A stretch of DNA of 64,000 bases from Streptomyces abikoensis (GCF_014648775.1 NZ_BMRT01000012.1:62001-126000), one strand, 5' to 3'; positions 20,178 through 28,444 are shown, numbered from the stretch's first letter. Notes: generated by a model not told the origin, from the letters alone. Numbers and translations are program-made.

Positions 20178-21550
20178 CGGTCGACGCCTCCCATCACGGG
20201 ATCGATGGACGCCACCGCCACGATGACGTCGGCGACCATGCCGCCCTCGCACATCGCCGCCATGGCCTGGAGGTTGGTGAAGGAGGGATCCCGGAAGTGG
20301 ACCCGGTAGGGGCGGGTGCCGCCGTCGCTGACGACGTGGACGCCCAGCTCCCCCTTGGGGGACTCCACGGCGACGTACGCCTGCCCCGGCGGCACCCGGA
20401 AGCCCTCCGTCACCAGCTTGAAGTGGTGGATCAGGGCCTCCATCGAGGTGCCCATGATCTTCTTGATGTGGTCGAGGGAGTTGCCGAGCCCGTCCGGCCC
20501 GAGGGCCAGCTGCGCGGGCCAGGCGATCTTCTTGTCGGCGACCATGACCGGGCCGGGCTGGAGCCGGTCCAGGCACTGCTCGACGATCCGCAGCGACTGC
20601 CGCATCTCGTCCAGCCGGATCAGGAAGCGGCCGTAGGCGTCGCAGGTGTCGGCGGTCGGCACGTCGAAGTCGTAGTTCTCGTAGCCGCAGTAGGGCTGGG
20701 CCTTGCGCAGGTCGTGCGGGAGCCCGGCGGAGCGCAGGATCGGCCCGGTGGCGCCCAGCGCCATGCAGCCGGTGAGGTCGAGGTGGCCGATGCCCTCCAT
20801 CCGGCCCTTGAAGATGGGGTTGCCGGTGGCGAGCTTGTCGTACTCCGGCAGGTTCCGGCGCATCTTCTTGACGAACTCACGGACCTGGTCGACCGCGCCG
20901 GGCGGCAGGTCCTGGGCGAGGCCGCCGGGGCGGACGTACGCGTGGTTCATCCGCAGGCCGGTGATGAGCTCGAAGATGTCGAGGACCATCTCGCGGTCGC
21001 GGAAGCCGTAGATCATGATCGTGGTGGCGCCGAGCTCCATGCCGCCGGTGGCGATGGCCACCAGGTGGGAGGAGATTCGGTTCAGCTCCATGAGCATCAC
21101 CCGGATGACGGAGGCCCGGTCGGGCACCTGCTCCTCGATGCCGAGCAGCCGCTCCACGCCCAGGCAGTACGCCGTCTCGTTGAAGAACGGCGTGAGGTAG
21201 TCCATGCGCGTCACGAAGGTGGTGCCCTGGGTCCAGTTGCGGAACTCCAGGTTCTTCTCGATGCCGGTATGGAGGTAGCCGATGCCGCAGCGGGCCTCGG
21301 TGACCGTCTCGCCGTCGATCTCCAGGATGAGCCGGAGCACTCCGTGGGTGGAGGGGTGCTGGGGACCCATGTTGACGACGATCCGCTCGTCGTCGGCCCG
21401 CTTGGCGGCGTCGGCGATCTCGGCCCAGTCGCCGCCGGTGACGGTGTAGACGGTGCCCTCGGTGGTCTCGCGCGCGCCGGCGGGGGCGCCGCTGTCGTTG
21501 GCGGTGCCGTTGGGGGTGGTGCCGTTGGCGGTCCCGTTGGGAGTGGACAT
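20174..21550 (-). CDS. nuoD: NADH-quinone oxidoreductase subunit D
   Basis: Forms the quinone-binding site with NuoB; 458 aa. Family blocks are [33 protein letters not shown] and the C-terminal DPVMGGVDR. The first 30 residues are a low-complexity extension with three NGTAN-like units ([14 protein letters not shown]). ATG at 21550 shares one base with the nuoC stop (TGATG). Confidence 0.97.
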   Translation of the reverse strand: MSTPNGTANGTTPNGTANDSGAPAGARETTEGTVYTVTGGDWAEIADAAKRADDERIVVNMGPQHPSTHGVLRLILEIDGETVTEARCGIGYLHTGIEKNLEFRNWTQGTTFVTRMDYLTPFFNETAYCLGVERLLGIEEQVPDRASVIRVMLMELNRISSHLVAIATGGMELGATTIMIYGFRDREMVLDIFELITGLRMNHAYVRPGGLAQDLPPGAVDQVREFVKKMRRNLPEYDKLATGNPIFKGRMEGIGHLDLTGCMALGATGPILRSAGLPHDLRKAQPYCGYENYDFDVPTADTCDAYGRFLIRLDEMRQSLRIVEQCLDRLQPGPVMVADKKIAWPAQLALGPDGLGNSLDHIKKIMGTSMEALIHHFKLVTEGFRVPPGQAYVAVESPKGELGVHVVSDGGTRPYRVHFRDPSFTNLQAMAAMCEGGMVADVIVAVASIDPVMGGVDR

Positions 21551-22347
21551 CACGAGTACGACCTCCGCTGGTCGGGGGCCGGGATCCGGGCGCCCTTGTA
21601 CTCGACGGGAATGCCGCCGAGGGGGTAGTCCTTGCGCTGCGGAAAGCCCTGCCAGTCGTCCGGCATCATGATCCGCGTGAGCGCCGGATGGCCGTCGAAG
21701 ATCAGGCCGAAGAAGTCGTACGTCTCGCGCTCGTGCCAGTCGTTCGTCGGATAGACGTCGACGATCGACGGGACGTGCGGATCGGCGTCGGGAGCGCTCA
21801 CCTCCAGCCGGATCAACCGGTTGTGGGTGATCGAGCGCAGGTGGTAGACGGCATGGAGCTCGCGCCCCTTGTCCCCGGGAAGGTGCACCCCGCTGACCCC
21901 GGTGCACAGCTCGAAGCGGAGCGCCGGGTCGTCGCGCAGCGTCCGGGCGACGCGCGGCAGGTGCTCGCGGGCGATGTGGAAGGTGAGCTCGCCCCGGTCG
22001 ACCACGGTCTTCTCGATCGCGTTCTCGGGGAGAAGCCCCTGCTCCTCCAGGGCCCCTTCCAGCTCGTCCGCCACCTCGTCGAACCAGCCGCCGTAAGGAC
22101 GGGTGGCCTCGCCCGGCAGCCGTACGGTGCGGACGAGCCGGCCGTAGCCGGTGGTGTCGCCGCCGTTGTTCGGGCCGAACATGCCGCGCCGGACGCCGAT
22201 GACCTCGCCGTGGTCGAGGCGCTGGCCGGGCAGGTTCTGGGCGCCGAGGTCCTTGTCGGGGTTGACGCCGTTGGGAGGCTTGGGACCCTCGGTGGGCTTG
22301 GGGCCTTCGGCGGGCTTGGGACCCTCGGTGGGCTTCGGGTCGCTCAT
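21550..22347 (-). CDS. nuoC: NADH-quinone oxidoreductase subunit C
   Basis: Hydrophilic connecting subunit; 265 aa. The 30-kDa-subunit signature appears as [20 protein letters not shown] followed by [18 protein letters not shown]. The N-terminal 25 residues are four near-copies of the hexapeptide TEGPKP encoded by 18-base repeats, an extension absent from enteric NuoC. ATG at 22347 overlaps the nuoB stop (ATGA). Confidence 0.96.
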   Translation of the reverse strand: MSDPKPTEGPKPAEGPKPTEGPKPPNGVNPDKDLGAQNLPGQRLDHGEVIGVRRGMFGPNNGGDTTGYGRLVRTVRLPGEATRPYGGWFDEVADELEGALEEQGLLPENAIEKTVVDRGELTFHIAREHLPRVARTLRDDPALRFELCTGVSGVHLPGDKGRELHAVYHLRSITHNRLIRLEVSAPDADPHVPSIVDVYPTNDWHERETYDFFGLIFDGHPALTRIMMPDDWQGFPQRKDYPLGGIPVEYKGARIPAPDQRRSYS

Positions 22348-22898
22348 CGCAGCAGCCCCTTCATCTCGATGAGGGGCAGGGCCTTCAGGGCCGCCTTCTC
22401 CGCCTCGGCCTCCGCCTCCGCGCGCTGCGGGCCGAGCTTCTCGTGCTGGATCTTCTTGTGCAGCTTGAGGATCGAGTCCATGAGCATCTCGGGCCGGGGC
22501 GGGCAGCCGGGCAGATAGATGTCGACGGGCACGATGTGGTCGACGCCCTGCACGATCGCGTAGTTGTTGAACATGCCGCCGCTGGACGCGCAGACCCCCA
22601 TGGAGATCACCCACTTGGGGCTGGGCATCTGGTCGTAGACCTGACGCAGCACGGGCGCCATCTTCTGGCTCACCCGCCCCGCCACGATCATCAGATCGGC
22701 CTGGCGGGGGGAGCCCCGGAAGACCTCCATGCCGAAGCGGGCGAGGTCATAGCGCCCCGCTCCCGTCGTCATCATCTCGATGGCGCAGCAGGCCAGGCCG
22801 AAGGTGGCCGGGAAGACGGACGCCTTGCGCACCCATCCCGCGGCCTGTTCGACGGATGTCAGCAGAAAGCCGCTCGGCAGCTTCTCCTCGAGTCCCAT
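22344..22898 (-). CDS. nuoB: NADH-quinone oxidoreductase subunit B (cluster N2)
   Basis: Carries the terminal 4Fe-4S cluster N2 that reduces quinone; 184 aa. The tandem cysteine ligand pair is in [11 protein letters not shown], and the other ligands in [10 protein letters not shown] and [10 protein letters not shown]. An alanine/glutamate-rich helix ([15 protein letters not shown]) closes the protein. ATG at 22898, 12 bases after nuoA. Confidence 0.98.
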   Translation of the reverse strand: MGLEEKLPSGFLLTSVEQAAGWVRKASVFPATFGLACCAIEMMTTGAGRYDLARFGMEVFRGSPRQADLMIVAGRVSQKMAPVLRQVYDQMPSPKWVISMGVCASSGGMFNNYAIVQGVDHIVPVDIYLPGCPPRPEMLMDSILKLHKKIQHEKLGPQRAEAEAEAEKAALKALPLIEMKGLLR

Positions 22899-22910
22899 GC
22901 GACGAGCCCC

Positions 22911-23270
22911 CTAGTCCCATTCCAGGCCGCCGCGCCGCCATACATAGGCGTAGGCGACGAAGACGGTGAGCACGAAGAGGAGCATCTCCACGAGCCCGAA
23001 CAGCCCCAGGGAGTCGAAGGTGACCGCCCAGGGGTAGAGGAAGACGACCTCGATGTCGAAGACGATGAAGAGCATCGCCGTCAGGTAGTACTTGATCGGG
23101 AACCGGCCGCCACCGGCCGGGTGCGGGGTCGGCTCGATGCCGCATTCGTACGCCTCGAGCTTGGCGCGGTTGTAGCGCTTGGGCCCCACGAGCGAGCCCA
23201 CGACCACGGAGAAGATCGCGAAGCCCGCACCTAGGGCTCCCAGTACGAGGATGGGCGCATAGGCGTTCAC
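22911..23270 (-). CDS. nuoA: NADH-quinone oxidoreductase subunit A
   Basis: First gene of the 14-gene operon; a 119-aa three-helix membrane subunit beside the quinone site. The conserved loop YECGIEPTPHPAGGGRFPIK holds the Cys-Gly-Ile-Glu core, followed by the acidic helix IVFDIEVVFLYPWA. The GTG at 23270 has AGGAG about 9 bases upstream. A leader of roughly 110 bases separates it from the predicted promoter, and a Rex-type operator lies in that leader. Confidence 0.97.
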   Translation of the reverse strand: MNAYAPILVLGALGAGFAIFSVVVGSLVGPKRYNRAKLEAYECGIEPTPHPAGGGRFPIKYYLTAMLFIVFDIEVVFLYPWAVTFDSLGLFGLVEMLLFVLTVFVAYAYVWRRGGLEWD

Positions 23271-23354
23271 CGCTCCTCGCTCCTTCCAGTCTGTCGACGC
23301 TGACTGCTGGCTGACCGGACCCGGTGGATGGAGGCCCTCCGAAGATCACCGCCA

Positions 23355-23370
23355 TGTGAGGCAGTTCACA
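23355..23370. promoter_or_regulatory. Rex-type (redox/NADH) operator upstream of nuoA
   Basis: TGTGAGGCAGTTCACA matches 12 of 16 positions of the Streptomyces Rex operator consensus TGTGAACGCGTTCACA, with both outer pentamers (TGTGA/TCACA) perfect. It sits about 85-100 bases before the nuoA start and just downstream of the predicted start point, a position suited to repression. In S. coelicolor Rex is known to control nuo and cyd genes by the NADH/NAD+ ratio. Confidence 0.75.
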
Positions 23371-23386
23371 AGCCCGGGTCGCCTGC

Positions 23387-23415
23387 ATCCTATGCCCGCC
23401 GGTCTGTGATCTGCG
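23387..23415 (-). promoter_or_regulatory. Predicted nuo operon promoter
   Basis: On the minus strand TAGGAT (23392-23387) is a good HrdB-type -10. The -35 is weak (GTCGCA or TCGCAG, 18-19 bases upstream). Transcription would begin near 23380, placing the Rex-type site at about +10 to +25. Confidence 0.5.
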
Positions 23416-23592
23416 ACACGGCGTACACGACCGCGTTTGTGATCTCCACCACCTGACGAACGATCATTAAGTCGGATGAGCGGTGATCTACGTACGCGAA
23501 GCGGTTGAGTGATCACCAGAGGTGACATTCGGGGGCTGCGGTGCTGGTCGGGGCGGGTGAGCCATTATCAAGCCATGGCGGGATCGGGCAAA

Positions 23593-23622
23593 TTGGCAAG
23601 GGGCCCGATGAACTGATATAGG
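23593..23622 (+). promoter_or_regulatory. Predicted promoter of the NlpC/P60 gene
   Basis: TTGGCA (23593-23598) and TATAGG (23617-23622) with an 18-base spacer form the best sigma70-like promoter in the 780-base gap. If used, it gives a 5' leader of about 420 bases before the coding region. Confidence 0.5.
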
Positions 23623-24051
23623 GCCGTGACGAGCTGAGGGGCCGACGGACGGCGCCACCCCCTCCCCCGCCACTCCGCCGGGCACCCGACGGACCGTCAC
23701 CGAAACGCGCCCGGGACGGGTGGCCGACGCCCGGTACGCGCGTCGCTTCACAAGCCGCGCCCGGGAGACCGGACGGACGCGCGATACGTGAGTTGCGCCA
23801 CGCGCCGGAAGGTTCGGCGACCGGATTTCGTGGGTAGCCTCGACGCGCGGGCTGTAAAGGTGATAGGACGCCCGCCGCACGTCACCGATGGCCAAATGCC
23901 ATGCTGAGGCGCTTGATCGCCCATCCGGACGCCCCTCGCGCCGTGACCTCTCTGTGATCAAAAGGCCCGTTTTCCAAGCGCGTACACGTCAATTGTGGCG
24001 CAGGTCACTTATCTTGAACTCAACCAGCGCGGACTGATAGTCCGTTGTCCC
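23623..24051 (+). other. Long 5' leader region of the NlpC/P60 gene, with a start-proximal hairpin
   Basis: About 430 bases with no believable gene. Cell-wall hydrolase genes of Streptomyces often have long structured leaders, some of them c-di-AMP riboswitches, but I could not match that consensus here. A perfect small hairpin (CGGACT/AGTCCG, 24030-24044, loop GAT) ends 7 bases before the ATG, where a ribosome binding site would be expected; no AGGAGG-like sequence is seen. Confidence 0.4.
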
Positions 24052-24873
24052 ATGTCCCCGAACGCGCATATAACCAGCCACCGGAAGCACCGTCGCCCGG
24101 CGACCCAGTCCTGGGTCGTCCGCACGGGTGTGGCCGGTGGCGTCCTCAGCACCCTGGCTGTGGCCGGCACCGCGTCCGCCGCCACCGCCACCGCCGAGAA
24201 GCCGGCCGAGGCGACCCAGGAGATCCCCGCGTTCAACGCGGCCCTCTCCACCTCCATCGCGCAGAGCGCGGTCGCCACGCAGCAGGCGGCCACGGACACC
24301 CAGATTCGCGCGCAGGTGGACGAGGCCGTCGACGTCGCCAAGGCGCAGGCCAAGAAGGTCAAGGACGAGGCGGAGCGCAAGGCCGAGGCCGAGCGCAAGG
24401 CCGCCGAGGCCGAGGCCAAGCGTGCCGAGCAGGACCGCGCCTCCCGCGACAGCGACCGCTCGGACCTGGGCACGAAGTCGACTTCCGGCTCCAGCACCGG
24501 TTCCAGCTCCCACGCCAGCGGCAACGCCGCCACCCTGGTCTCCTTCCTGGAGGCCCAGGTCGGCAAGGCGTACATCATGGGCGCCACCGGCTCCTCCGCG
24601 TACGACTGCTCCGGCCTGGTCATGTCCGCGTACAACCAGATCGGCATCGACCTGCCGCGCGTCTCCCAGGACCAGTCGACCGCCGGCACCCAGGTCGGTC
24701 TCGACAACCTCCAGGTCGGCGACATCCTCTACTGGGGCCCCGCCGGCAGCGCGTACCACGTCGCCGTTTACATCGGCGGTGGCAAGTTCATCGGCGCGCA
24801 GAACCCGAGCACGGGTGTCGTCGAGCGCAGCCTGAGCTACTCCCCGCCCACGGGCGCCGTCCGCGTCATGTAG
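24052..24873 (+). CDS. Secreted NlpC/P60 peptidoglycan endopeptidase
   Basis: Cuts peptide cross-links of peptidoglycan outside the cell; 273 aa. A long signal peptide with an RKHRR region and a hydrophobic core ends near ASA (about residue 43). A coiled-coil, Ala/Lys/Glu-rich stretch (about 70-140) and a Ser/Gly linker follow. The NlpC/P60 domain (about 155-273) has the catalytic Cys in AYDCSGLVMSAYNQIG and the His in SAYHVAVYIGGGKFIGA. The ATG at 24052 is preferred; an in-frame GTG at 23995 would add 19 residues with no better ribosome site. It is divergent from nuo. Confidence 0.92.
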   Translation: MSPNAHITSHRKHRRPATQSWVVRTGVAGGVLSTLAVAGTASAATATAEKPAEATQEIPAFNAALSTSIAQSAVATQQAATDTQIRAQVDEAVDVAKAQAKKVKDEAERKAEAERKAAEAEAKRAEQDRASRDSDRSDLGTKSTSGSSTGSSSHASGNAATLVSFLEAQVGKAYIMGATGSSAYDCSGLVMSAYNQIGIDLPRVSQDQSTAGTQVGLDNLQVGDILYWGPAGSAYHVAVYIGGGKFIGAQNPSTGVVERSLSYSPPTGAVRVM

Positions 24874-24913
24874 TCACGCGGATTCGCAGGCTCCAGCAGG
24901 CTTGCAGACTCCA

Positions 24914-24953
24914 GAAGGGCCGCCGCTCCCCCCGCTCGGGACGGCGGCCCTTC
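24914..24953. terminator. Terminator after NlpC/P60 gene
   Basis: Hairpin with 12-base arms (24914-24925 and 24942-24953) about 40 bases after the stop codon. Confidence 0.75.
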
Positions 24954-24968
24954 GGCGCATCCGGGTCC

Positions 24969-25001
24969 CGGGTGCCCACCCCCGTTACCCTCGGGCACCC
25001 G
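24969..25001. terminator. Second hairpin in the convergent gap
   Basis: Nine-base arms CGGGTGCCC and GGGCACCCG (24969-24977, 24993-25001) between the convergent NlpC/P60 gene and the HTH/pseudoprotease gene, probably terminating the latter. Confidence 0.55.
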
Positions 25002-25128
25002 GCCCCCGCGCCGATGATTGGAGTCTGGGACGGTCACGGTCCGCTCGGCAAACCCCTTCGGGTGGGATCGAAACCGGGCCGCCTCGCGGCGGAGAGTTTG
25101 CAGGTGGGGGTGCCTTCGCCTCCGGCGG

Positions 25129-26409
25129 TCAGCCGGGGGGTTCGAGGTTCAGGGATTCGAAGTCCAGGAGGGCCTCGGCGGGGATGAGATGGCCCCTGGA
25201 CCGGTCCGCGTGTGTGCTCCCGCGCACCAGGCCGACCAGTTCCCCCGTTTCCACGTGGAAGGCCGGCGCCCCGACCAGCCCTGGGTCGAGTTCCCCTTCG
25301 ACGCGTACCCACTCGGCGGACCGACCCTTCACTTCGAGCAAGCAGGAGTGCGGCTGAGCCAGTCCCCTGTCGCCGAACGCGTAGCCGTTGACGAGCAGAC
25401 GGGATGCGGGGGCGGGCCATCGCCCCAGGGTGAACGACGGCACCGGGCCCGGCAGGGGCTCGGCCAACCGCAGAACCGACAGGCCGAACCACGAACGGGA
25501 ACGCTCGATGGCTTCCGCGCGGACCCCTTCACCAGCCTGCGAATGCACCCGGCACTCAAACTCGACGATCTCGGGTGTCCCCTGCGGCACAACCACCGTG
25601 CTCGCATCGACAAGCAGTCCACTGCTGGTCTTCCACACCCACCGGTCGCCGTCCCGTACGTATGGCTGTCTGACCAGTACCGTCAGAGAGGCGACGAACG
25701 ACTCGTCGACCGCCCACCGGCTCGGGTCATTGACATACACATCGCCGTTGAAGACGTTCCGCACACCGGGACCCTCGAATGCACCGACGGCCAGCTCACC
25801 CCTGGGATCGGTCCGCCGCTCCGCGTCGGCCAGCCTCCGTTCGAGCCGCTCGCACCGCTCCTCCGCCTGCCGGTGCGCCTCGCGGGCCTCCTCCAGCTCA
25901 TCCTTCAACTGCTGGATCTCGGCGATCAGTCGTGACCGATCGGCGTCGACCTCGGGACCGACCCGAAACTGTCCGATCTGCAACTGAAGCTCCCGGACGC
26001 GGCGTTCGCGATCGCGGAGGGTGTCCTCCAGCCACCGTTCGCGCTGGGCGGCCCGGCGGGCGTCCTCGTCCGCCACGGCGAGCTGCTGCTGCAACAACTG
26101 CACCTTGTGCGTAGGGCTCTTGCCCGCCTTGAGCGCCGCGTGGTGCAGGGCGCGCAGCATCTCCGTCGTCTCCGGCGTCGGCACTGTGCCCCGCGTTTCC
26201 GCGACATCGTTCAGCAGGTTGAGTGCGAATTCCCATGGCGGAAGGCGCTGTCCGCTCAGGTAGCGGGAGACCGTGGACGAGTCGTAGCTGCGACGGGCCG
26301 CGTAGCGCCGCTCGGAGATCTCCAGCCCCGCGAAGAGATCGCGCAGCGCCTGCGCCAGCGCGCGCATCTCCGGCGAGAGCCCCTCCCCGAACGCCTGCAG
26401 TTCACTCAC
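25129..26409 (-). CDS. HTH / coiled-coil protein with a catalytically dead trypsin-like domain
   Basis: 426 aa in three parts. Residues 12-70 are an XRE-like DNA-binding domain (SYDSSTVSRYLSGQRLPPWE is the recognition helix region). Residues 100-205 are a charged coiled coil. Residues 235-420 look like a trypsin/chymotrypsin-fold domain: SSGLLVDASTVVV matches the strand before the catalytic His, FGLSVLRL the Asp strand, and GLVGAPAFHVETGELVGLV the Ser loop. All three catalytic residues are missing: no His after the first block, Gly at the Asp position, and Val379 in place of Ser in GxSGxP. So it is probably a binding or signalling module attached to a regulator. It is divergent from a 57-aa membrane peptide gene, 97 bases away. 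Family assignment of the third domain is by my reading of the motif pattern. Confidence 0.75.
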   Translation of the reverse strand: MSELQAFGEGLSPEMRALAQALRDLFAGLEISERRYAARRSYDSSTVSRYLSGQRLPPWEFALNLLNDVAETRGTVPTPETTEMLRALHHAALKAGKSPTHKVQLLQQQLAVADEDARRAAQRERWLEDTLRDRERRVRELQLQIGQFRVGPEVDADRSRLIAEIQQLKDELEEAREAHRQAEERCERLERRLADAERRTDPRGELAVGAFEGPGVRNVFNGDVYVNDPSRWAVDESFVASLTVLVRQPYVRDGDRWVWKTSSGLLVDASTVVVPQGTPEIVEFECRVHSQAGEGVRAEAIERSRSWFGLSVLRLAEPLPGPVPSFTLGRWPAPASRLLVNGYAFGDRGLAQPHSCLLEVKGRSAEWVRVEGELDPGLVGAPAFHVETGELVGLVRGSTHADRSRGHLIPAEALLDFESLNLEPPG

Positions 26410-26506
26410 GCTGCCACCTGCCTGTCAGCACCGCTGCGGCTGCCGCAGCGTATCCGTTCCCATCGACCCTGAGTCGTACCATCACCGACTCATGGGAGGG
26501 GCCTCA

Positions 26507-26680
26507 ATGGCCAACGACGGCAAGCGCGTTCATGATCTAGTCGTTTTCCTCGCCGTCCTGACAGCGGGGATCCTGCTCGTGCTGCTGGGCGTATCGCCCG
26601 GCGCGCTGGCGACCGTCACCGCGTCCCTGTCCGGGCTCTACGCGACCTGGCGCGGCGGTGGCGGTCGCCCCACGCCGTGA
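26507..26680 (+). CDS. 57-aa single-helix membrane peptide
   Basis: ATG at 26507 has GGAGGG six bases upstream; the ATG at 26492 overlaps that ribosome site and is rejected. The product begins MANDGKRVHDLV, has one or two hydrophobic stretches (VVFLAVLTAGILLVLLGV, then ALATVTASLSGLYATW) and ends GGGGRPTP. Too small for a known family. It is divergent from the HTH/pseudoprotease gene, and its stop abuts the stop of the ATPase gene (TGATCA at 26678-26683). Confidence 0.7.
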   Translation: MANDGKRVHDLVVFLAVLTAGILLVLLGVSPGALATVTASLSGLYATWRGGGGRPTP

Positions 26681-27127
26681 TCACCGTTCCCGCAGCTCGA
26701 ACCACACGCGCTTGCCGATGACGTGCAGCCCGTCCCAGACGAGGTTCACGCCGAAGGCGTGCGACAGCTTGTTCATCAGGACGAGCCCCCGGCCCCGCTC
26801 GTCGCCCGGTTTCGCGGCGAGCCGGCCGTACGGGCGCCTCACCGGGTCGTCGTCCCGCACGGCGACGACCACCCGGTAGGGCCTGACGGTGACTTCCACT
26901 GACAGCGCGGACACGCGCGCGTGCTGCACGACGTTCGCGACGGCGTCCGACACGCAGACGCACGCGTCATCGATGAGGGCGGGGTGGTTGGTCGCCTGCA
27001 ACGTTCCGCGTACGAACTGGCGAGCGAGGCGAGCGGTTGTCGCCGTCGCCGGTGCGGCGAGCTCGTAGTACGTGCCGGGTGTGTAGTACGGCGCGGTACG
27101 TGGGTCGTTGACCACGGTTGCGCTCAT
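26681..27127 (-). CDS. RsbW-like ATP-binding protein (anti-sigma factor kinase family)
   Basis: A 148-aa HATPase_c protein. The N box is SDAVANVVQHA (the usual Glu is Asp here), followed by VAVRDDDPVRRP and the G2 box ERGRGLVLMNKL. Streptomyces has dozens of these; they act as anti-sigma factors or are stand-alone partners of XRE/DUF397 pairs, as in the abaA and whiJ loci. ATG at 27127 has GGGAGG seven bases upstream. It is divergent from the XRE-DUF5753 gene over a 269-base gap containing palindromes, which suggests shared control. Confidence 0.88.
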   Translation of the reverse strand: MSATVVNDPRTAPYYTPGTYYELAAPATATTARLARQFVRGTLQATNHPALIDDACVCVSDAVANVVQHARVSALSVEVTVRPYRVVVAVRDDDPVRRPYGRLAAKPGDERGRGLVLMNKLSHAFGVNLVWDGLHVIGKRVWFELRER

Positions 27128-27229
27128 GGGGCGCCTCCCTATTCGGGTTGCCGATGTCCTGTGCGGTTTCGCTTTCGCGCGCCGCCGCCGTCATCCGTGG
27201 CCCGGCCACCAGCTTTGGCCTCAACTTGC

Positions 27230-27245
27230 GTGCAGGTGGCTGCAC
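27230..27245. promoter_or_regulatory. Palindrome in the ATPase/XRE divergent region
   Basis: GTGCAGGTGGCTGCAC: 6-base perfect arms around a 4-base centre. A candidate operator for the adjacent XRE regulator. Confidence 0.4.
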
Positions 27246-27291
27246 TTCGGGTCTTCCCGAGCGGCTGCGCGGTGCCAGTAGGACGGTAGGG

Positions 27292-27303
27292 CACATGCAT
27301 GTG
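27292..27303. promoter_or_regulatory. Perfect 12-base palindrome upstream of the XRE gene
   Basis: CACATGCATGTG lies about 94 bases before the XRE start codon. A small hairpin (GCAGGC/GCCTGC, 27315-27330) follows directly. Confidence 0.4.
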
Positions 27304-27396
27304 ACCACTCAAGCGCAGGCCAAAGCCTGCACGCCGGAAGGTGGACCCGCGAGACTGGGGCGCGCACACTTGACACGCGAGAGGAGAGGGACGTCC

Positions 27397-28245
27397 ATGC
27401 CACCCCGGAGCAACCCGACCGCCAGGCAGGCGCGCCTAGGTGCCGAACTCCGCAAACTTCGAGAAGCCTCCGGGCTCCCCGCTCGCGCCGTCGGCGAATT
27501 CCTCGGCGGGAATCAAGCCACGGTCAGCCACATCGAAGCCGGTCTCTGGGGCGTCAGCGCGGAACGGGTCCGCCGACTCGCGGCCTTCTACTCCGCCGAC
27601 GACCAGGAACTGGTTGACGCACTATGCGCGATGACCGAGGCGCGCGGAAAGGGTTGGTGGGAGGAATACCGTGGCGTCCTGCCCGCCAGCTTCCTCGACA
27701 TCGCCGAACTCGAAAACCACGCGTCCTTTCTGCGGTCCATCCGGATGCTGCATGTGCCTGGCATCCTTCAGACATCGGATTACGCCCGAGAACTGATCGG
27801 CAGCGGGGTGCTGGGGCTGCCTGAACGCGAGGTGGCCGCACGGGTCGAGCACCGAATCCGCCGACGCGAGATCTTCCGCCGTGCCGCCCCGCCGAAGTTC
27901 GACGCGTTCATCCACGAGGCGGCCCTACAGATGCGCTACTGCAGCAGCGATGTCATGCGTTCTCAGCTTGAGCTGCTGGAGGAAACCGCTGGCTGGCCGA
28001 GCGTCCACATCCGCGTCATCCCATTCGACACACGGATCACAGGCTCAGTCCACTCGGTGCTCTATGCGGGTGGCCCGATCCCGCAGCTCGACACCGTCCA
28101 GCTCGACAATGCCTTTGACGGGAACTTCCTCGACGCCGAGGATCAACTGAATGAGTACCGATCGCTGTTCCGCACGATCGACGAGATCGCACTCGATGCG
28201 AACGAGTCCCTGAAATACATCCACCGCATCGCGCAGGAATTGTGA
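27397..28245 (+). CDS. XRE regulator with DUF5753 domain (WhiJ-like)
   Basis: 282 aa. The N-terminal Cro/C1 HTH (RLGAELRKLREASGLPARAV, then GNQATVSHIEAGLWGVSAER) is followed by the DUF5753 sensor domain (from GWWEEYRGVLPASFLDIAEL to the end, with FDAFIHEAALQ). This family partners DUF397 proteins; WhiJ is thought to repress development until its DUF397 partner counteracts it. The ATG at 27397 has GAGGAGAGGG upstream; the longer open frame has no such site. Three DUF397 genes follow, the first 10 bases after the stop. AT-ending codons are more frequent than in the neighbours. Confidence 0.92.
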   Translation: MPPRSNPTARQARLGAELRKLREASGLPARAVGEFLGGNQATVSHIEAGLWGVSAERVRRLAAFYSADDQELVDALCAMTEARGKGWWEEYRGVLPASFLDIAELENHASFLRSIRMLHVPGILQTSDYARELIGSGVLGLPEREVAARVEHRIRRREIFRRAAPPKFDAFIHEAALQMRYCSSDVMRSQLELLEETAGWPSVHIRVIPFDTRITGSVHSVLYAGGPIPQLDTVQLDNAFDGNFLDAEDQLNEYRSLFRTIDEIALDANESLKYIHRIAQEL

Positions 28246-28255
28246 GCTGACCGAC

Positions 28256-28444
28256 ATGAAGAGAACCCTCTGGCAGAAGTCCTCCTTCTCCGGCCCCGAC
28301 AACAACCCCGACTGCTTAGAGCTGGCAGCGGCCCCGGGAGCGGTACTCGTGCGCGAGAGCGACGCTCCATCCGTCGTAATCACGACGGCCCACACCGGCG
28401 TTCGTGCGCTGATCGCAAGCGTCAAGGCCGGTCGGTTGAGGTGA
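28256..28444 (+). CDS. DUF397 protein, copy 1 of 3
   Basis: 62 aa with the family pattern WQKSSFSG, CLELA and VLVRESDAP. These small proteins are the cognate partners of XRE-DUF5753 regulators in Streptomyces. It begins 10 bases after the regulator and its end overlaps copy 2 by GTGA (28441-28444). Confidence 0.93.
   Translation: MKRTLWQKSSFSGPDNNPDCLELAAAPGAVLVRESDAPSVVITTAHTGVRALIASVKAGRLR

Noticed and set aside
23488-23961. 157-codon minus-strand frame in the nuo/NlpC gap
   Set aside because: Weak codon bias, Arg/Pro/Ser-rich, no ribosome site, and it would cross the predicted plus-strand promoter.
23623-24051. c-di-AMP (ydaO-type) riboswitch upstream of the NlpC/P60 gene
   Set aside because: Family knowledge makes it plausible, but I could not place the conserved core segments in order in this leader.
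25129-26409. Active serine protease
   Set aside because: Catalytic Ser, His and Asp positions all read as other residues.
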